Origin: Nitrospirota bacterium | GTDB lineage: Bacteria > Nitrospirota > Nitrospiria > Nitrospirales > UBA8639 | Assembly (NCBI GenBank): GCA_020348185.1 | Contig: CP070743.1 | Location: forward strand, 1,131,462-1,157,382 | Length of the DNA stretch: 25,921 bases | Direction of reading: 5' to 3' | Part shown: piece after piece, positions 1 to 8,316 of the stretch | Position numbering within the stretch: position 1 is the first letter of the stretch | How the letters are laid out: every line of letters begins with the position of its first letter | Made by a program: the position numbers and the translations under genes | The notes under the pieces: generated by a model | Told to the model about the DNA's origin: nothing | The model's database searches: none | Seen by the model: only the letters and a program-made list of their open reading frames with translations

Positions 1-1481
1 AGCGTCAACTTCCCCTGGGAACAGGATTTGGCTCGATTTGATGCGGTTAATCCCGCCCGCTTTCCAAACACCATGATATCCAATAGGGAATTTCCCATTA
101 ATCGGTTGCGCCCGTGAAGCCCTCCCGACGTTTCGCCTGCCACAAATAAATTCTTGACCGGAGTTTCACTGTTTTCATCTATTTTCACGCCGCCGTTTTG
201 ATAATGAAGAGTCGGATAAATCAGCACCGGATCTTTTCGAATATCCACCCCATATCGTTCGTATTGACGGACCATGGCCGGGAAGTGTTTATCAAGAGTT
301 CCGGTACCATGTTCTACTTCCAGTAAGGGAGTATCGAGCCATACCCCTACCCGGCCACTGGCAGTTCGCACCCCGCGCCCTTCTTCACATTCGCGTATGA
401 TCGAGGAAGAGACCACATCTCTCGTATCCAACTCATTGACAAATCGTTCACCCTTGGCGTTTACTAGATGTCCACCTTCAGACCGAATGCCTTCCGTGAC
501 CAAGGCACCCACTAATTGTTCAGGGTAAATACCCCCCGACGGATGATATTGAAAGGTATCGATTTGCACCAAAGGCGCCCCCATGCGATAGGCGAGGGCC
601 ATTCCATCACCGGTGGCTCCATAATGATTACTGGTCGGAAACCCTTGAATGTGTAAGCGCCCAATGCCCCCCGTGGCTAAAACAACAGTTTTTGCCGCAA
701 TGACGATCAAGCGGTTGTTGTCCAAGTCCCGTAATACCGCGCCGGTGCAGGTTCCCTCTTCATCACTAAGAAGTTCCACCGCGGCGGAGAATTCAAGCAA
801 GGGGAGTTTTTGATTCAGCACCTCATCCTTCAGGACTCGCATCAGCTCGAGCCCCGTGTAGTCAGAACACGTCACCAGACGTTCCTTGGAACTTCCCCCA
901 CCCTTTTTGACATGAAGATTCCCATCAGCATCACGATCAAACAGGACCCCCAGTTTAAGCAGCCACTGTGCGATGGACGGTCCTTCCTCCACCATCACTT
1001 TCAGAAGTTGGTGGTCGTTTTTCATATGACCGCCCTTGAGCGTATCCAAAAAATGCTGGACGGGAGAATCATTCGGGGCCACCGCGATTTGCATGCCACC
1101 TTGTGCCATGACGGAATTGGAATCAGCCAAGCGGAGCTTCGTCGCGAGCATCACACTGGCCCCTTCTGAATGGGCGTGCAAGGCTGCGGCACATCCTGCG
1201 CCTCCTCCACCCACTACCAGCACATCGACCGTATAATCGGGGGTTAGGGGAAGGTCCTCGGGAACAGGACTACCCCCCTCCAAAACCGAGGCCAATTCAC
1301 GAACCGTGAGATCTCCGGCATTCGGACCAAACTTGATTGGCCGGTAGGCCTGTTCACGATGATCTGGATGATATTTTTTTATGAGGGTTTCGCGATCAGC
1401 AAGCGAAATTTTGGGAAGGATTTGGGACCGACGGGCGTCACGGGACCTATGAACGAGGTCATGGAGAGCAGCAATATCCAT
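1..1481 (-). CDS. frdA: Fumarate reductase/succinate dehydrogenase-family flavoprotein subunit (partial, C-terminus outside window)
   Basis: FAD-binding dicarboxylate oxidoreductase subunit, expected to reduce fumarate to succinate in the rTCA cycle. The reading frame stays open from an ATG at 1481 to the window edge, about 493 codons. After an N-terminal extension of roughly 85 residues comes the Rossmann motif VVGGGGAGCAAAL. The substrate-site signatures of the family follow: QYHPSGG, TEGIRSEGG, HYQNGGV and NRLMGNSL, matching the catalytic His and Arg positions of FrdA/SdhA. The segment that normally carries the covalent flavin histidine (SHT-x-AQGG) reads SNSVMAQGG, so His is Asn and FAD is probably bound non-covalently. 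It lies 56 nt after the iron-sulfur subunit gene and is probably co-transcribed with it. L-aspartate oxidase shares the fold and also lacks the His, but the iron-sulfur partner and rTCA context favour fumarate reductase. Family assignment is solid; physiological direction is inferred. Confidence 0.87.
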   Translation of the reverse strand, partial: MDIAALHDLVHRSRDARRSQILPKISLADRETLIKKYHPDHREQAYRPIKFGPNAGDLTVRELASVLEGGSPVPEDLPLTPDYTVDVLVVGGGGAGCAAALHAHSEGASVMLATKLRLADSNSVMAQGGMQIAVAPNDSPVQHFLDTLKGGHMKNDHQLLKVMVEEGPSIAQWLLKLGVLFDRDADGNLHVKKGGGSSKERLVTCSDYTGLELMRVLKDEVLNQKLPLLEFSAAVELLSDEEGTCTGAVLRDLDNNRLIVIAAKTVVLATGGIGRLHIQGFPTSNHYGATGDGMALAYRMGAPLVQIDTFQYHPSGGIYPEQLVGALVTEGIRSEGGHLVNAKGERFVNELDTRDVVSSSIIRECEEGRGVRTASGRVGVWLDTPLLEVEHGTGTLDKHFPAMVRQYERYGVDIRKDPVLIYPTLHYQNGGVKIDENSETPVKNLFVAGETSGGLHGRNRLMGNSLLDIMVFGKRAGLTASNRAKSCSQGKLT

Positions 1482-1537
1482 GAAGGGGAGTCTCAATCAC
1501 TCACAGGTTAGCCAAACAGTTTCTCTCATTCAGCGGG

Positions 1538-2257
1538 CTAGGGAATTGTCGCCGAAGCGCTTTGCAGTTCCTCATCATTCATCTTCAAAACCCGTTCCCA
1601 ATCTGCCTGGTACTGCCCTTCTTCAATGGAGTTGATTCGTTTTGTCAGGCCCTGTGGGCTTTCGGTGAAGTGAACGCCGTGCGCTCGGCTGGCATATACG
1701 GCGACAAGATTGGGCGCGATATCGGCAATACACACCGGAGTACACATCCCGCACATCACGCAGTTCATAAACATTTCCGAGACCGCCTTAAAGTCCCCAA
1801 ACACTGCCCGCCAGACTCCCTCTCTGACATCAATGGTCTGAGGACAGGCTTCGGTGCACGCGTTGCAATTTCGGCAAAGGGGAGCTTCAGGATAGAGATT
1901 AAACAGGTCCTGTTTGGGGTCCTTGAGCTCAGCAAGGTCATAGGTGGCTTTGCGGGCCGGGAAGGGCGGCATAAATGAAAAGGACATCCCATCTTCAACG
2001 GCAAAGGAGCAGGCTAAGCAGGTTTTGACCTTGGGATCGTCTTTGGTTCGGTAATAGGTTCCACAGGCCCCGCAAAATCCTCCCAGACAACCGGCTCCCC
2101 GAACCACGTCATGGCCGGTATACCACAACGCTTTCATGAGAGTGATACCAGCCGGAACCTGATGCATCTTCCCGGCGATCTCCACCGTCACCATTTTCGG
2201 TTGGAGCCCCTCTTCTGCCGTTAAGGTTTCTTCTTTATCAAATGTGTCAGAATCCAT
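1538..2257 (-). CDS. frdB: Fumarate reductase-family iron-sulfur subunit with two 4Fe-4S-type motifs
   Basis: Electron-transfer partner of the downstream flavoprotein. From the ATG at 2257 (239 aa) an N-terminal plant-type [2Fe-2S] domain shows C57, C62, C65 and C80 (CLGGFCGAC then C). A ferredoxin-like domain follows with C128-x2-C-x2-C-x3-CP and a second motif, C166-x2-C-x2-C-x3-C. In ordinary SdhB/FrdB the second site is CxxxxxC...C and binds [3Fe-4S]; here an extra Cys and a shorter spacing (28 residues between motifs, against about 46 in E. coli FrdB) suggest a second [4Fe-4S]. This resembles thiol- or soluble-type fumarate reductases such as TfrB. The frame also has a GTG at 2305 with a weak AAGG upstream, giving 16 extra residues. 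I prefer the ATG because the extension looks unlike the family. No membrane anchor gene is visible nearby. Confidence 0.88.
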   Translation of the reverse strand: MDSDTFDKEETLTAEEGLQPKMVTVEIAGKMHQVPAGITLMKALWYTGHDVVRGAGCLGGFCGACGTYYRTKDDPKVKTCLACSFAVEDGMSFSFMPPFPARKATYDLAELKDPKQDLFNLYPEAPLCRNCNACTEACPQTIDVREGVWRAVFGDFKAVSEMFMNCVMCGMCTPVCIADIAPNLVAVYASRAHGVHFTESPQGLTKRINSIEEGQYQADWERVLKMNDEELQSASATIP

Positions 2258-2340
2258 AAGAAAAAATAGGCCGACCCAAGGATTCACCCCAAGAGCCGGC
2301 CACACCCTGGTTACCTTGTTACGCTACGTTTCCGGCGCGT

Positions 2341-2386
2341 GCCGAGCTGAATTCCGAATACTTGCGAGTGTTCATCTCAGCTCGGC
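2341..2386 (-). other. Intercistronic stem-loop between aconitase and frdB
   Basis: A perfect 10-bp inverted repeat (GCCGAGCTGA at 2341-2350 and TCAGCTCGGC at 2377-2386) encloses a second, inner stem: GAATACT against AGTGTTC with one G-U wobble and a TGCG loop, at 2356-2373. The two-tier hairpin sits in the gap between the aconitase stop and frdB. No T-tract follows on either strand, so a classical intrinsic terminator is unlikely. A processing or mRNA-stability element that sets the ratio between the upstream and downstream halves of the operon is a reasonable inference. Confidence 0.65.
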
Positions 2387-2397
2387 TTTGTTGAAAA

Positions 2398-4644
2398 TTA
2401 GTTTAAGGCGTTAAGAGCTGAACCTGCTTTGAACCATGTGAGCTGCTGCTCGGTCATACTATGGTTTGCCTGAATCTTGATCTCTTTTCCGTCTTTTTTA
2501 TGTATGACAATATCGACTGGCTTCCCAGGAGCTAAACTATTCAGCCCCTGTACAGAAATACGGTCTTCTTGGTCAATGTGATCATAATCACTGGCATTCG
2601 CAAATGTCATCGGAAGAATGCCCTGCTTTTTGAGGTTGGTTTCATGGATTCGGGCGAAACTCTTCGTCAGCACCGCCTTAACCCCTAAAAACCGGGGGGA
2701 CATGGCGGCATGCTCCCGGCTACTCCCCTCTCCATAATTCTCATCACCCACCACAAATGACCCGATGCCTTTTGATTGATAATCACGGGCGATTTGGGCG
2801 ATGTTGAGGCCTGATTCACCCGTCAACACATTGGTTCCCTTGCCGGCTTCCGTGGAAAACGCATTATTGGCCCCCAAAAACATATTGTCGCTGATTTTAT
2901 CAAGATGTCCCCGGAATTTGAGCCAAGGACCGGCTGGAGAAATATGATCGGTTGTGGTCTTGCCCTTGGTTTTGATCAACATCGGCAGCTTTTCAAAGTC
3001 CTTTCCATCCCATCTCGGGAAAGGCTTTAATATTTGCAGTCGCTCACTCGTCGGGGGAATGTCGACTTCAAGCCCCTCGCCATTTTCTGCCGGAGCGACA
3101 AACCCTTCTTCCCCTTTCGCAAACCCCTTGGACGGCAATTCATCACCTTGAGGTGGCTCAAACTTTAATTCCTTTCCCTCAGCCGTCTTCAGACTTCCAT
3201 GCACTGGATCAAAGGTTAAATCACCCGAAAAGGCGTAGGCCGTGACAACTTCAGGGCTCGCAAGGAAGGATAAGGTATCGGGTATACCATCATTTCTACC
3301 CGGGAAATTCCTATTAAATGTACTGACGATTGAATCTGCCTTTCCTTTCACACCATCGGCCCGTTTCCATTGACCAATACAGGGGCCACAGGCATTGGCT
3401 AGGACTGTCGCACCCATTGCCTCGAAGGTCTCCATGAATCCATCGCGTTTCATGGTATGGAAAATCCGCTCGGAGCCGGGGCTGACCAGGAAGGCCGTCT
3501 TGGCTTTGAGCCCGGCTTTCAACCCTTGTTGGGCGATATGCGCGGCACGTCCGATATCCTCATAGGAGGAGTTCGTACAGCTTCCGACGAGAGTCGCTTT
3601 TAATTGAACGGGATACCCTTTTTCCTTGGCTTCAGCAGCCATCTTAGAGATCGGTCGAGCTAAATCGGGAGTATGCGGTCCGACAACATGAGGCTCAAGA
3701 GTCGACAGATCAATTTCGACAATTTCATCATAATACTTTTCGGGCGTCTGGTAGACTTCAGGATCAGCCACGAGAAGCTCCTGATTGGCTTGAGCCAATT
3801 TGGCAATGTCACCCCTATCGGTGATATTCAGATAATCGACCATTTTCTGATCGAAGGGAAACACGGATGTGGTAGCGCCCAGTTCAGCTCCCATGTTCGT
3901 AATGGTGCCTTTTCCCGTCGCGCTAATCGTCCCGGCTCCAGGGCCAAAGTATTCAACGATTTTATTGGTACCGCCTTTGACCGAGAGAAGACCACACAGG
4001 TAAAGAATCACGTCCTTTGGCGAGGCCCAGCCATTTAATTGACCAGTGAGCTTCACCCCGATCAGTTTAGGATGGAGCACCTCCCACGGCAGACCCGCCA
4101 TCACTTCGCCCGCATCAGCTCCGCCAACTCCGATGGCGAGCATGCCAAGCCCTCCCCCATTCGGCGTGTGCGAATCGGTCCCAATAATCAAGCCACCTGG
4201 GAAGGCATAATTTTCCAACACGACTTGGTGGATGATACCGGCCCCCGGTTTCCAAAATCCGATTCCGTATTTTTTCGCTGCAGAAGCCAGGAAATTATAG
4301 ACTTCTTTATTTTCATCGCAAGCGCGCAGAAGATCTTTTTGGGATCCTACTTCAGCACGAATCAAGTGATCACAGTGAATCGTGCTGGGAACGGCAGCCT
4401 GATTCTTCCCCGCCTGCATAAATTGCAACATGGCCATTTGGGCAGTGGCATCTTGCATCGCCACCCGGTCGGGCCGCAGAGCCAGCATCGCTTTCCCACG
4501 CTCCCAGACCTGCGTGTCAAAATTATCCGCGTGGGACACCAGAATTTTTTCAGCCAGCGTGAGGGGTCGGCCAAATTTCTTGCGAGCCTTCTTCACAACT
4601 TCAGGCATTGATTGATAGAGTTTTTTTACGAGTTCTAGTGACAT
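2398..4644 (-). CDS. acn: Aconitate hydratase
   Basis: Aconitase, interconverting isocitrate and citrate through cis-aconitate; in the rTCA cycle it feeds citrate to ATP-citrate lyase. The 748-residue product has the length and layout of the mitochondrial-type family. [4Fe-4S] ligands are visible as C356 in GSCTNSS and C419/C422 in CGPC. Other signatures are GTDSHTPNGGG, the swivel-domain ENYGEGSSREH and FARIHETNLKKQG. The ATG at 4644 is chosen because GGAGAGA lies just upstream. The frame continues open to 4752, but that stretch is basic and Ser-rich, unlike aconitase, and would overlap the end of aclA. It sits third in the aclB-aclA-acn-frdB-frdA series, 67 nt after aclA. The name acnA is often used in this phylum, but the sequence groups with mitochondrial-type enzymes, so I leave the paralogue letter open. 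Confidence 0.96.
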   Translation of the reverse strand: MSLELVKKLYQSMPEVVKKARKKFGRPLTLAEKILVSHADNFDTQVWERGKAMLALRPDRVAMQDATAQMAMLQFMQAGKNQAAVPSTIHCDHLIRAEVGSQKDLLRACDENKEVYNFLASAAKKYGIGFWKPGAGIIHQVVLENYAFPGGLIIGTDSHTPNGGGLGMLAIGVGGADAGEVMAGLPWEVLHPKLIGVKLTGQLNGWASPKDVILYLCGLLSVKGGTNKIVEYFGPGAGTISATGKGTITNMGAELGATTSVFPFDQKMVDYLNITDRGDIAKLAQANQELLVADPEVYQTPEKYYDEIVEIDLSTLEPHVVGPHTPDLARPISKMAAEAKEKGYPVQLKATLVGSCTNSSYEDIGRAAHIAQQGLKAGLKAKTAFLVSPGSERIFHTMKRDGFMETFEAMGATVLANACGPCIGQWKRADGVKGKADSIVSTFNRNFPGRNDGIPDTLSFLASPEVVTAYAFSGDLTFDPVHGSLKTAEGKELKFEPPQGDELPSKGFAKGEEGFVAPAENGEGLEVDIPPTSERLQILKPFPRWDGKDFEKLPMLIKTKGKTTTDHISPAGPWLKFRGHLDKISDNMFLGANNAFSTEAGKGTNVLTGESGLNIAQIARDYQSKGIGSFVVGDENYGEGSSREHAAMSPRFLGVKAVLTKSFARIHETNLKKQGILPMTFANASDYDHIDQEDRISVQGLNSLAPGKPVDIVIHKKDGKEIKIQANHSMTEQQLTWFKAGSALNALN

Positions 4645-4711
4645 AACGGTCTCTCCATCTGTTTCCGGCGAACTGGAACGACGCCGCCGGTCAGGATCTA
4701 GTAATGAAATC

Positions 4712-6538
4712 CTATTTGAGGGGTGGGACTTCCCGGCGCTTCGGCGCCGCATAATTGACTAAATAATTAAACAACCGGATCAAGCGGCTTCCTTGCCGTT
4801 TTTGATCTGCCCAATGGCCAATTAACCCAATGGTCCGGGCCAAAATAAAAAATCCGTTCAAACTATCAACGGGGAATCCAAGGTCCACCAACACGGCAGC
4901 CATGGTCCCATCCACATTTAAAATCAGGTTATCTTTCTTGGCCGCTGTGACCTTTTCGACTTCCAGAGCAAAGTCGAGGTGCGGGGTGGGGATTCCAAGA
5001 CTTTTCACGTATTTCACTAACTCCTGCACCCGTTTGTCCGGATTTCGTAAACTTTTCACTCGATGACCAATACCCGGAACAGGACCGACGTTTTTCTTCA
5101 TATAGCCTAAGAATTCATCGACCGACATCTTGTTATCGATGGCATACTTGAAATAGTTACCGGCATCAGTAACCGCTCCCCCGAACCGGGGGCCGATCAT
5201 GATGAGTCCAGCCGCAACAGCCTGGGACAGCCCGATCCCGGCACAAGCCGCAATAATTGTTGTCAACGCACCACTGACGCAGGGGCCATGGTCCGCCGAG
5301 AGAATCAGAATACGCTTAATCACTTCCGCTTCATGTTTGGAAATGAGCCGTTTATCCCAGAGCAGGCCGATAATATGGGGAATATCATACCCGTTATTGA
5401 TCAGTTCCGACGCCGGATAGCCATCATACAGTGGCTCGTCACCTCGATCATCGCTGATGGTGGATTTAATAAGCGGGGCCACCAACACCTCGCCCGCTTT
5501 CATACTTTGTTCAACCGTTTTGGGTAGCGCGGGGACTTCAGCAGGGCTCAGATCGGGAATAGGCTTGACCTCTCCGCTCTTTACCAATTCTTCGTAAGTG
5601 GCCTTGATGGCCGGGCCGAGTGCCCCAAAGGTATCCGGAACCATGGCCCCGGATTTTTTGAGCGCTTCGGATTTCGCACGAGCGGACCCTTCGCCTTTCA
5701 GCCCCTCTTTGGCGCCGGCATGACCAAACTTCATTCCCTTGGGCAGACTTTCCTGACAAAAACCTGAAACCACGGCCAGCAGTTTAATCCGTCGTTTTTT
5801 AGCCCCGAACCATTCTGCAGCCCGCTCTTCCAGATCTCCACCCATCTCCCCCACAATCACCACCGCTTTGGTTTGGGGGTCCTTTTCAAACATTTCGAGA
5901 TACGACACATAATCAGTCCCCGGGTAAGCATCGCCTCCGATCCCGATGGCGGTCGTGATGCCATCTGCGAACTGGGAACAGATCCAGATAATTTCGTTGG
6001 ACAGGCCTCCGGATTTTGTAATCACCCCAAATGAACCAGGACGATAGAGTTTACAAGCCACCAAATTATCAAATGCACCACCGATGACACCCAGACGACA
6101 TTCCCCTGCGGAAATTACGCCGATCGAAGAAGGGCCATTAAAGATTTTCCCGAGCTTTCGTGCATGCTTCCCTAATAATTTTGAATCCTTTTCCGGAACA
6201 CCTTCTGTGATCATGGAAACAGTCTGAATTTTTGAATCATCCAAAGCCTCCATTGTGCCCTTATAGGCCCGGTCGGCTCCGATATAGACAAGGCTCGTAT
6301 TGATTTCAGGGTGATTCGCCGTCGCTTCGGCGACTGTTTTATATACAGGGATGGCGACCGTGTCCGTCCCACAAATCACCTCATTGGTTTTCCCTGCATC
6401 CGGTGGATACACAAACGCCGACACATTCAACGGCTGTTTATTCATGTATCGAAATTCAGCCATCCTCCGGGCTGCATTCACACCAGCCGCTCCTCCTTGA
6501 ATCACTACATGGGTATCTTTGGTTGCCAGGATGCTCAT
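4712..6538 (-). CDS. aclA: ATP-citrate lyase, large (catalytic) subunit
   Basis: Large subunit of ATP-citrate lyase, the defining rTCA enzyme: citrate + CoA + ATP gives acetyl-CoA + oxaloacetate + ADP + phosphate. The 608 residues match the length of Chlorobium and Nitrospira AclA. Residues 1-330 form the succinyl-CoA synthetase alpha-like part, with the phospho-histidine H273 in FGHAGAKEG. Residues about 365-608 are citrate synthase-like, with ADHGP near 416, RFGGAVTDAG near 451 and GIGHRVKS with H492. It starts 34 nt after the aclB stop, with GGGAGA before the ATG. Fusion of the lyase domain to the synthetase domain separates it from the split citryl-CoA synthetase/citryl-CoA lyase system of Hydrogenobacter. 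The gene names follow bacterial usage, in which AclA is the large chain. Confidence 0.97.
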   Translation of the reverse strand: MSILATKDTHVVIQGGAAGVNAARRMAEFRYMNKQPLNVSAFVYPPDAGKTNEVICGTDTVAIPVYKTVAEATANHPEINTSLVYIGADRAYKGTMEALDDSKIQTVSMITEGVPEKDSKLLGKHARKLGKIFNGPSSIGVISAGECRLGVIGGAFDNLVACKLYRPGSFGVITKSGGLSNEIIWICSQFADGITTAIGIGGDAYPGTDYVSYLEMFEKDPQTKAVVIVGEMGGDLEERAAEWFGAKKRRIKLLAVVSGFCQESLPKGMKFGHAGAKEGLKGEGSARAKSEALKKSGAMVPDTFGALGPAIKATYEELVKSGEVKPIPDLSPAEVPALPKTVEQSMKAGEVLVAPLIKSTISDDRGDEPLYDGYPASELINNGYDIPHIIGLLWDKRLISKHEAEVIKRILILSADHGPCVSGALTTIIAACAGIGLSQAVAAGLIMIGPRFGGAVTDAGNYFKYAIDNKMSVDEFLGYMKKNVGPVPGIGHRVKSLRNPDKRVQELVKYVKSLGIPTPHLDFALEVEKVTAAKKDNLILNVDGTMAAVLVDLGFPVDSLNGFFILARTIGLIGHWADQKRQGSRLIRLFNYLVNYAAPKRREVPPLK

Positions 6539-6572
6539 CGATCAGTCTCCCAATTCAATAGTCCATATAAAA

Positions 6573-7769
6573 TTAATTCGTTGCCAGAGCCATATCTACA
6601 ATGTCGGTGAGTGGTGTTCTGCGATCGAACACTTCGATATCAAAACCTTCATCTTTCAGCGCCCGCATGGCCGCCAAGCCTTCTTTCTCATTGGGGCCAC
6701 CACGCCGGACCCAGATTTTGACGCCATCCAGTTTGCCTTCGGTCTTGGCATTCCGGAAGGCATTGATGATCCCACCAAAGGTCTTTTTGACATCGGTGAA
6801 ATTGGCAATGGCACCGCCGACAATGATGTGTTTAATATTCGGTAACGAACAGACTTTTTCAGTGAGGACCTCAACCGCCCAATCAGGCGGATCTCCGGAA
6901 TATTCAGCGTAATTGGCTAATTTTCCACCACGGGCCACAACGGCATCAGAGTAGTACACACTGGCCCCACCACCTGCAGGGAGCATGGCGATGGTGCCTC
7001 CAGGAATTTCAATAAGCTTGACGGAGCCTTTCACTTTGGAATCGACCGACATGACGTCTTCTTCATTCTTGGTATAAGCACGTCCAAATTCAGCGGCAAA
7101 GTGGAAATCCCAATCTTTATGGCGGAACTTGGCATCCCCATCGAGAAGCGTGACGGCATCCAGGGCGACGAGGTCCCCGGCAGCATTTTTCACCACGGGA
7201 TTGACTTCCAAATATTGTGCATCTTCATTATCAAAGCACGCGAAAAGTTTCTTTAGAAATTCGGCCATCTTAGTCGCCGTGTCTCCCGAAAACCCTGCTT
7301 CTTTCACCAATGAAGACAAGGCAGCGTCAGTGGGAGCTTCTCCAATATCGACCAGGATACGTTTTACCTTATCCCAGTTCTCTTCTACTTCAATGCCCCC
7401 GCAATTCGCGACCATTATTTCCACTCCGTCACGTGTGGACTTGGCACTAGCATAATACTCATCCGTATGGTCAATCATTTCGGAAACAATCACCTGGCCA
7501 ATCGTGATTGATTCGACCTTTTTCCCGAGCATCTCCCGGACCGCAGCTTTAGCTCCGGCCAAATCCAAGCTCACCTTCACCAGGCCAAGCTTAAACCGCG
7601 ACCCTAGCGCCTCATGGGCTTTGGCCACTAGCTTACTCTGTTGGAGCCAGTCGTTGGCCTGAGCTAATCGGTCAAATTCCTCAGATGAACTGACGACGAG
7701 GTAATTGGGAGTGTGCAAACCCCACTTTCTCAGTAAGCCCATTCCCGGGCCTTCAAGAACTTTTGCCAT
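6573..7769 (-). CDS. aclB: ATP-citrate lyase, small (ATP-grasp) subunit
   Basis: Small subunit of ATP-citrate lyase, homologous to succinyl-CoA synthetase beta. The 398 residues match the family length. The N-terminal half is an ATP-grasp domain with the metal/nucleotide site motif EVNPVV near residue 196 and a following ALDAVTLLDGDA. The C-terminal half is the flavodoxin-like citrate-binding domain, with PAGGGAS near 270, GGAIANFTDV near 325 and RRGGPNEKEG near 355. An ATG at 7769 preceded by AAGGAAGG marks the start. It is the first gene of the minus-strand rTCA operon and lies behind a good promoter. Together with aclA it makes a complete enzyme. Confidence 0.97.
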   Translation of the reverse strand: MAKVLEGPGMGLLRKWGLHTPNYLVVSSSEEFDRLAQANDWLQQSKLVAKAHEALGSRFKLGLVKVSLDLAGAKAAVREMLGKKVESITIGQVIVSEMIDHTDEYYASAKSTRDGVEIMVANCGGIEVEENWDKVKRILVDIGEAPTDAALSSLVKEAGFSGDTATKMAEFLKKLFACFDNEDAQYLEVNPVVKNAAGDLVALDAVTLLDGDAKFRHKDWDFHFAAEFGRAYTKNEEDVMSVDSKVKGSVKLIEIPGGTIAMLPAGGGASVYYSDAVVARGGKLANYAEYSGDPPDWAVEVLTEKVCSLPNIKHIIVGGAIANFTDVKKTFGGIINAFRNAKTEGKLDGVKIWVRRGGPNEKEGLAAMRALKDEGFDIEVFDRRTPLTDIVDMALATN

Positions 7770-7806
7770 AAGGGACCTTCCTTTATTAAGACGAGATTTG
7801 AGTGCT

Positions 7807-7820
7807 CCACGAATACGTGG
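7807..7820 (-). promoter_or_regulatory. Small palindrome at the start of the aclB leader
   Basis: CCACG-AATA-CGTGG forms a 5-bp inverted repeat that begins about 9 nt after the predicted -10 box, so it would overlap or immediately follow the transcription start. It could be an operator for a dimeric repressor or a 5' hairpin that protects the mRNA. The sequence does not decide between these. Confidence 0.4.
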
Positions 7821-7828
7821 GAAAAGGG

Positions 7829-7857
7829 ATTCTACGGAGATATGACATTTCTTTCAA
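7829..7857 (-). promoter_or_regulatory. Candidate sigma-70 promoter of the acl-acn-frd operon
   Basis: On the minus strand TTGAAA (7857-7852) and TAGAAT (7834-7829) are separated by exactly 17 nt, four or five matches of six to each consensus box. The -10 box ends about 60 nt before the aclB ATG, leaving a short leader. Sigma-70 consensus is assumed to apply in this phylum. Confidence 0.6.
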
Positions 7858-8211
7858 CCAACCAAAAGACCCAATTTTCAGACCTAAAGCCCCAGAATGT
7901 AATTTAGGAGGGGAGGGAAGCTTTAAATGTTCTACTTCGTAGATTTCTTTAAAAATAATCAATGAAATTAATTGCTTATGATATTTAAGTGGATGGTGAT
8001 ATCGGAATTGGATAGGCATGAACCAAATAGAACTAAGACCTTAGGCAACGGGAAGAGGTCAATCTGAGGGAATGAACTATTGTGTTTGTTTTCATTGAAT
8101 TTAATGAATGTTGAGCCTAGTCTTTTGGGGAAGATTGAAATACCGTGGAAGGCCTTACCTCTTGTGGGTCTTTAGTATCTAAAGTATCTAAACTCAAAAT
8201 GGGCCTTTTGG
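7858..8211. other. Divergent intergenic region between aclB and icd, no gene seen
   Basis: AT-rich stretch between the two divergent promoters. A short minus-strand open frame here has no ribosome site or recognisable family and I do not call it a gene. The only clear structure is a 9-bp tandem repeat at 8174-8191, listed separately. Confidence 0.55.
8174..8191 (+). repeat. Tandem 9-bp repeat upstream of the icd promoter
   Basis: AGTATCTAA occurs twice with no gap (8174-8182 and 8183-8191). Its right end is 20 nt before the candidate -35 box of icd, a position where an activator or repressor could act. The regulator is unknown. Confidence 0.5.
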
Positions 8212-8240
8212 TTGATTGCCAGTTAGAAAAAAAATATTTA
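8212..8240 (+). promoter_or_regulatory. Candidate sigma-70 promoter of icd
   Basis: TTGATT (8212-8217) and TATTTA (8235-8240) are 17 nt apart, with an A-rich run in the spacer. The leader to the icd ATG would be about 70 nt. This is the best-spaced pair in the region, though neither box is perfect. Confidence 0.5.
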
Positions 8241-8316
8241 GAATTTTTGATCGACTAGTAGTTTGTTCGTTTCCAAACTAAATCATTCATTCAGCCAATC
8301 TTAATGAGGAAAAGCC

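Noticed and set aside
274..1236. Plus-strand open frames in the first 1.5 kb
   Set aside because: They are antisense to the flavoprotein, whose minus-strand frame is open throughout and carries all family motifs.
4645..4752. N-terminal extension of aconitase
   Set aside because: The extra 36 residues are basic and Ser-rich, overlap aclA, and a better ribosome site precedes the internal ATG at 4644.
4712..6538. Succinyl-CoA synthetase alpha or citryl-CoA synthetase
   Set aside because: The fused C-terminal citrate synthase-like domain and 608-residue length identify ATP-citrate lyase.
7786..8019. A 77-codon minus-strand frame in the aclB-icd gap
   Set aside because: No family resemblance or ribosome site, and it would cross the predicted aclB promoter.
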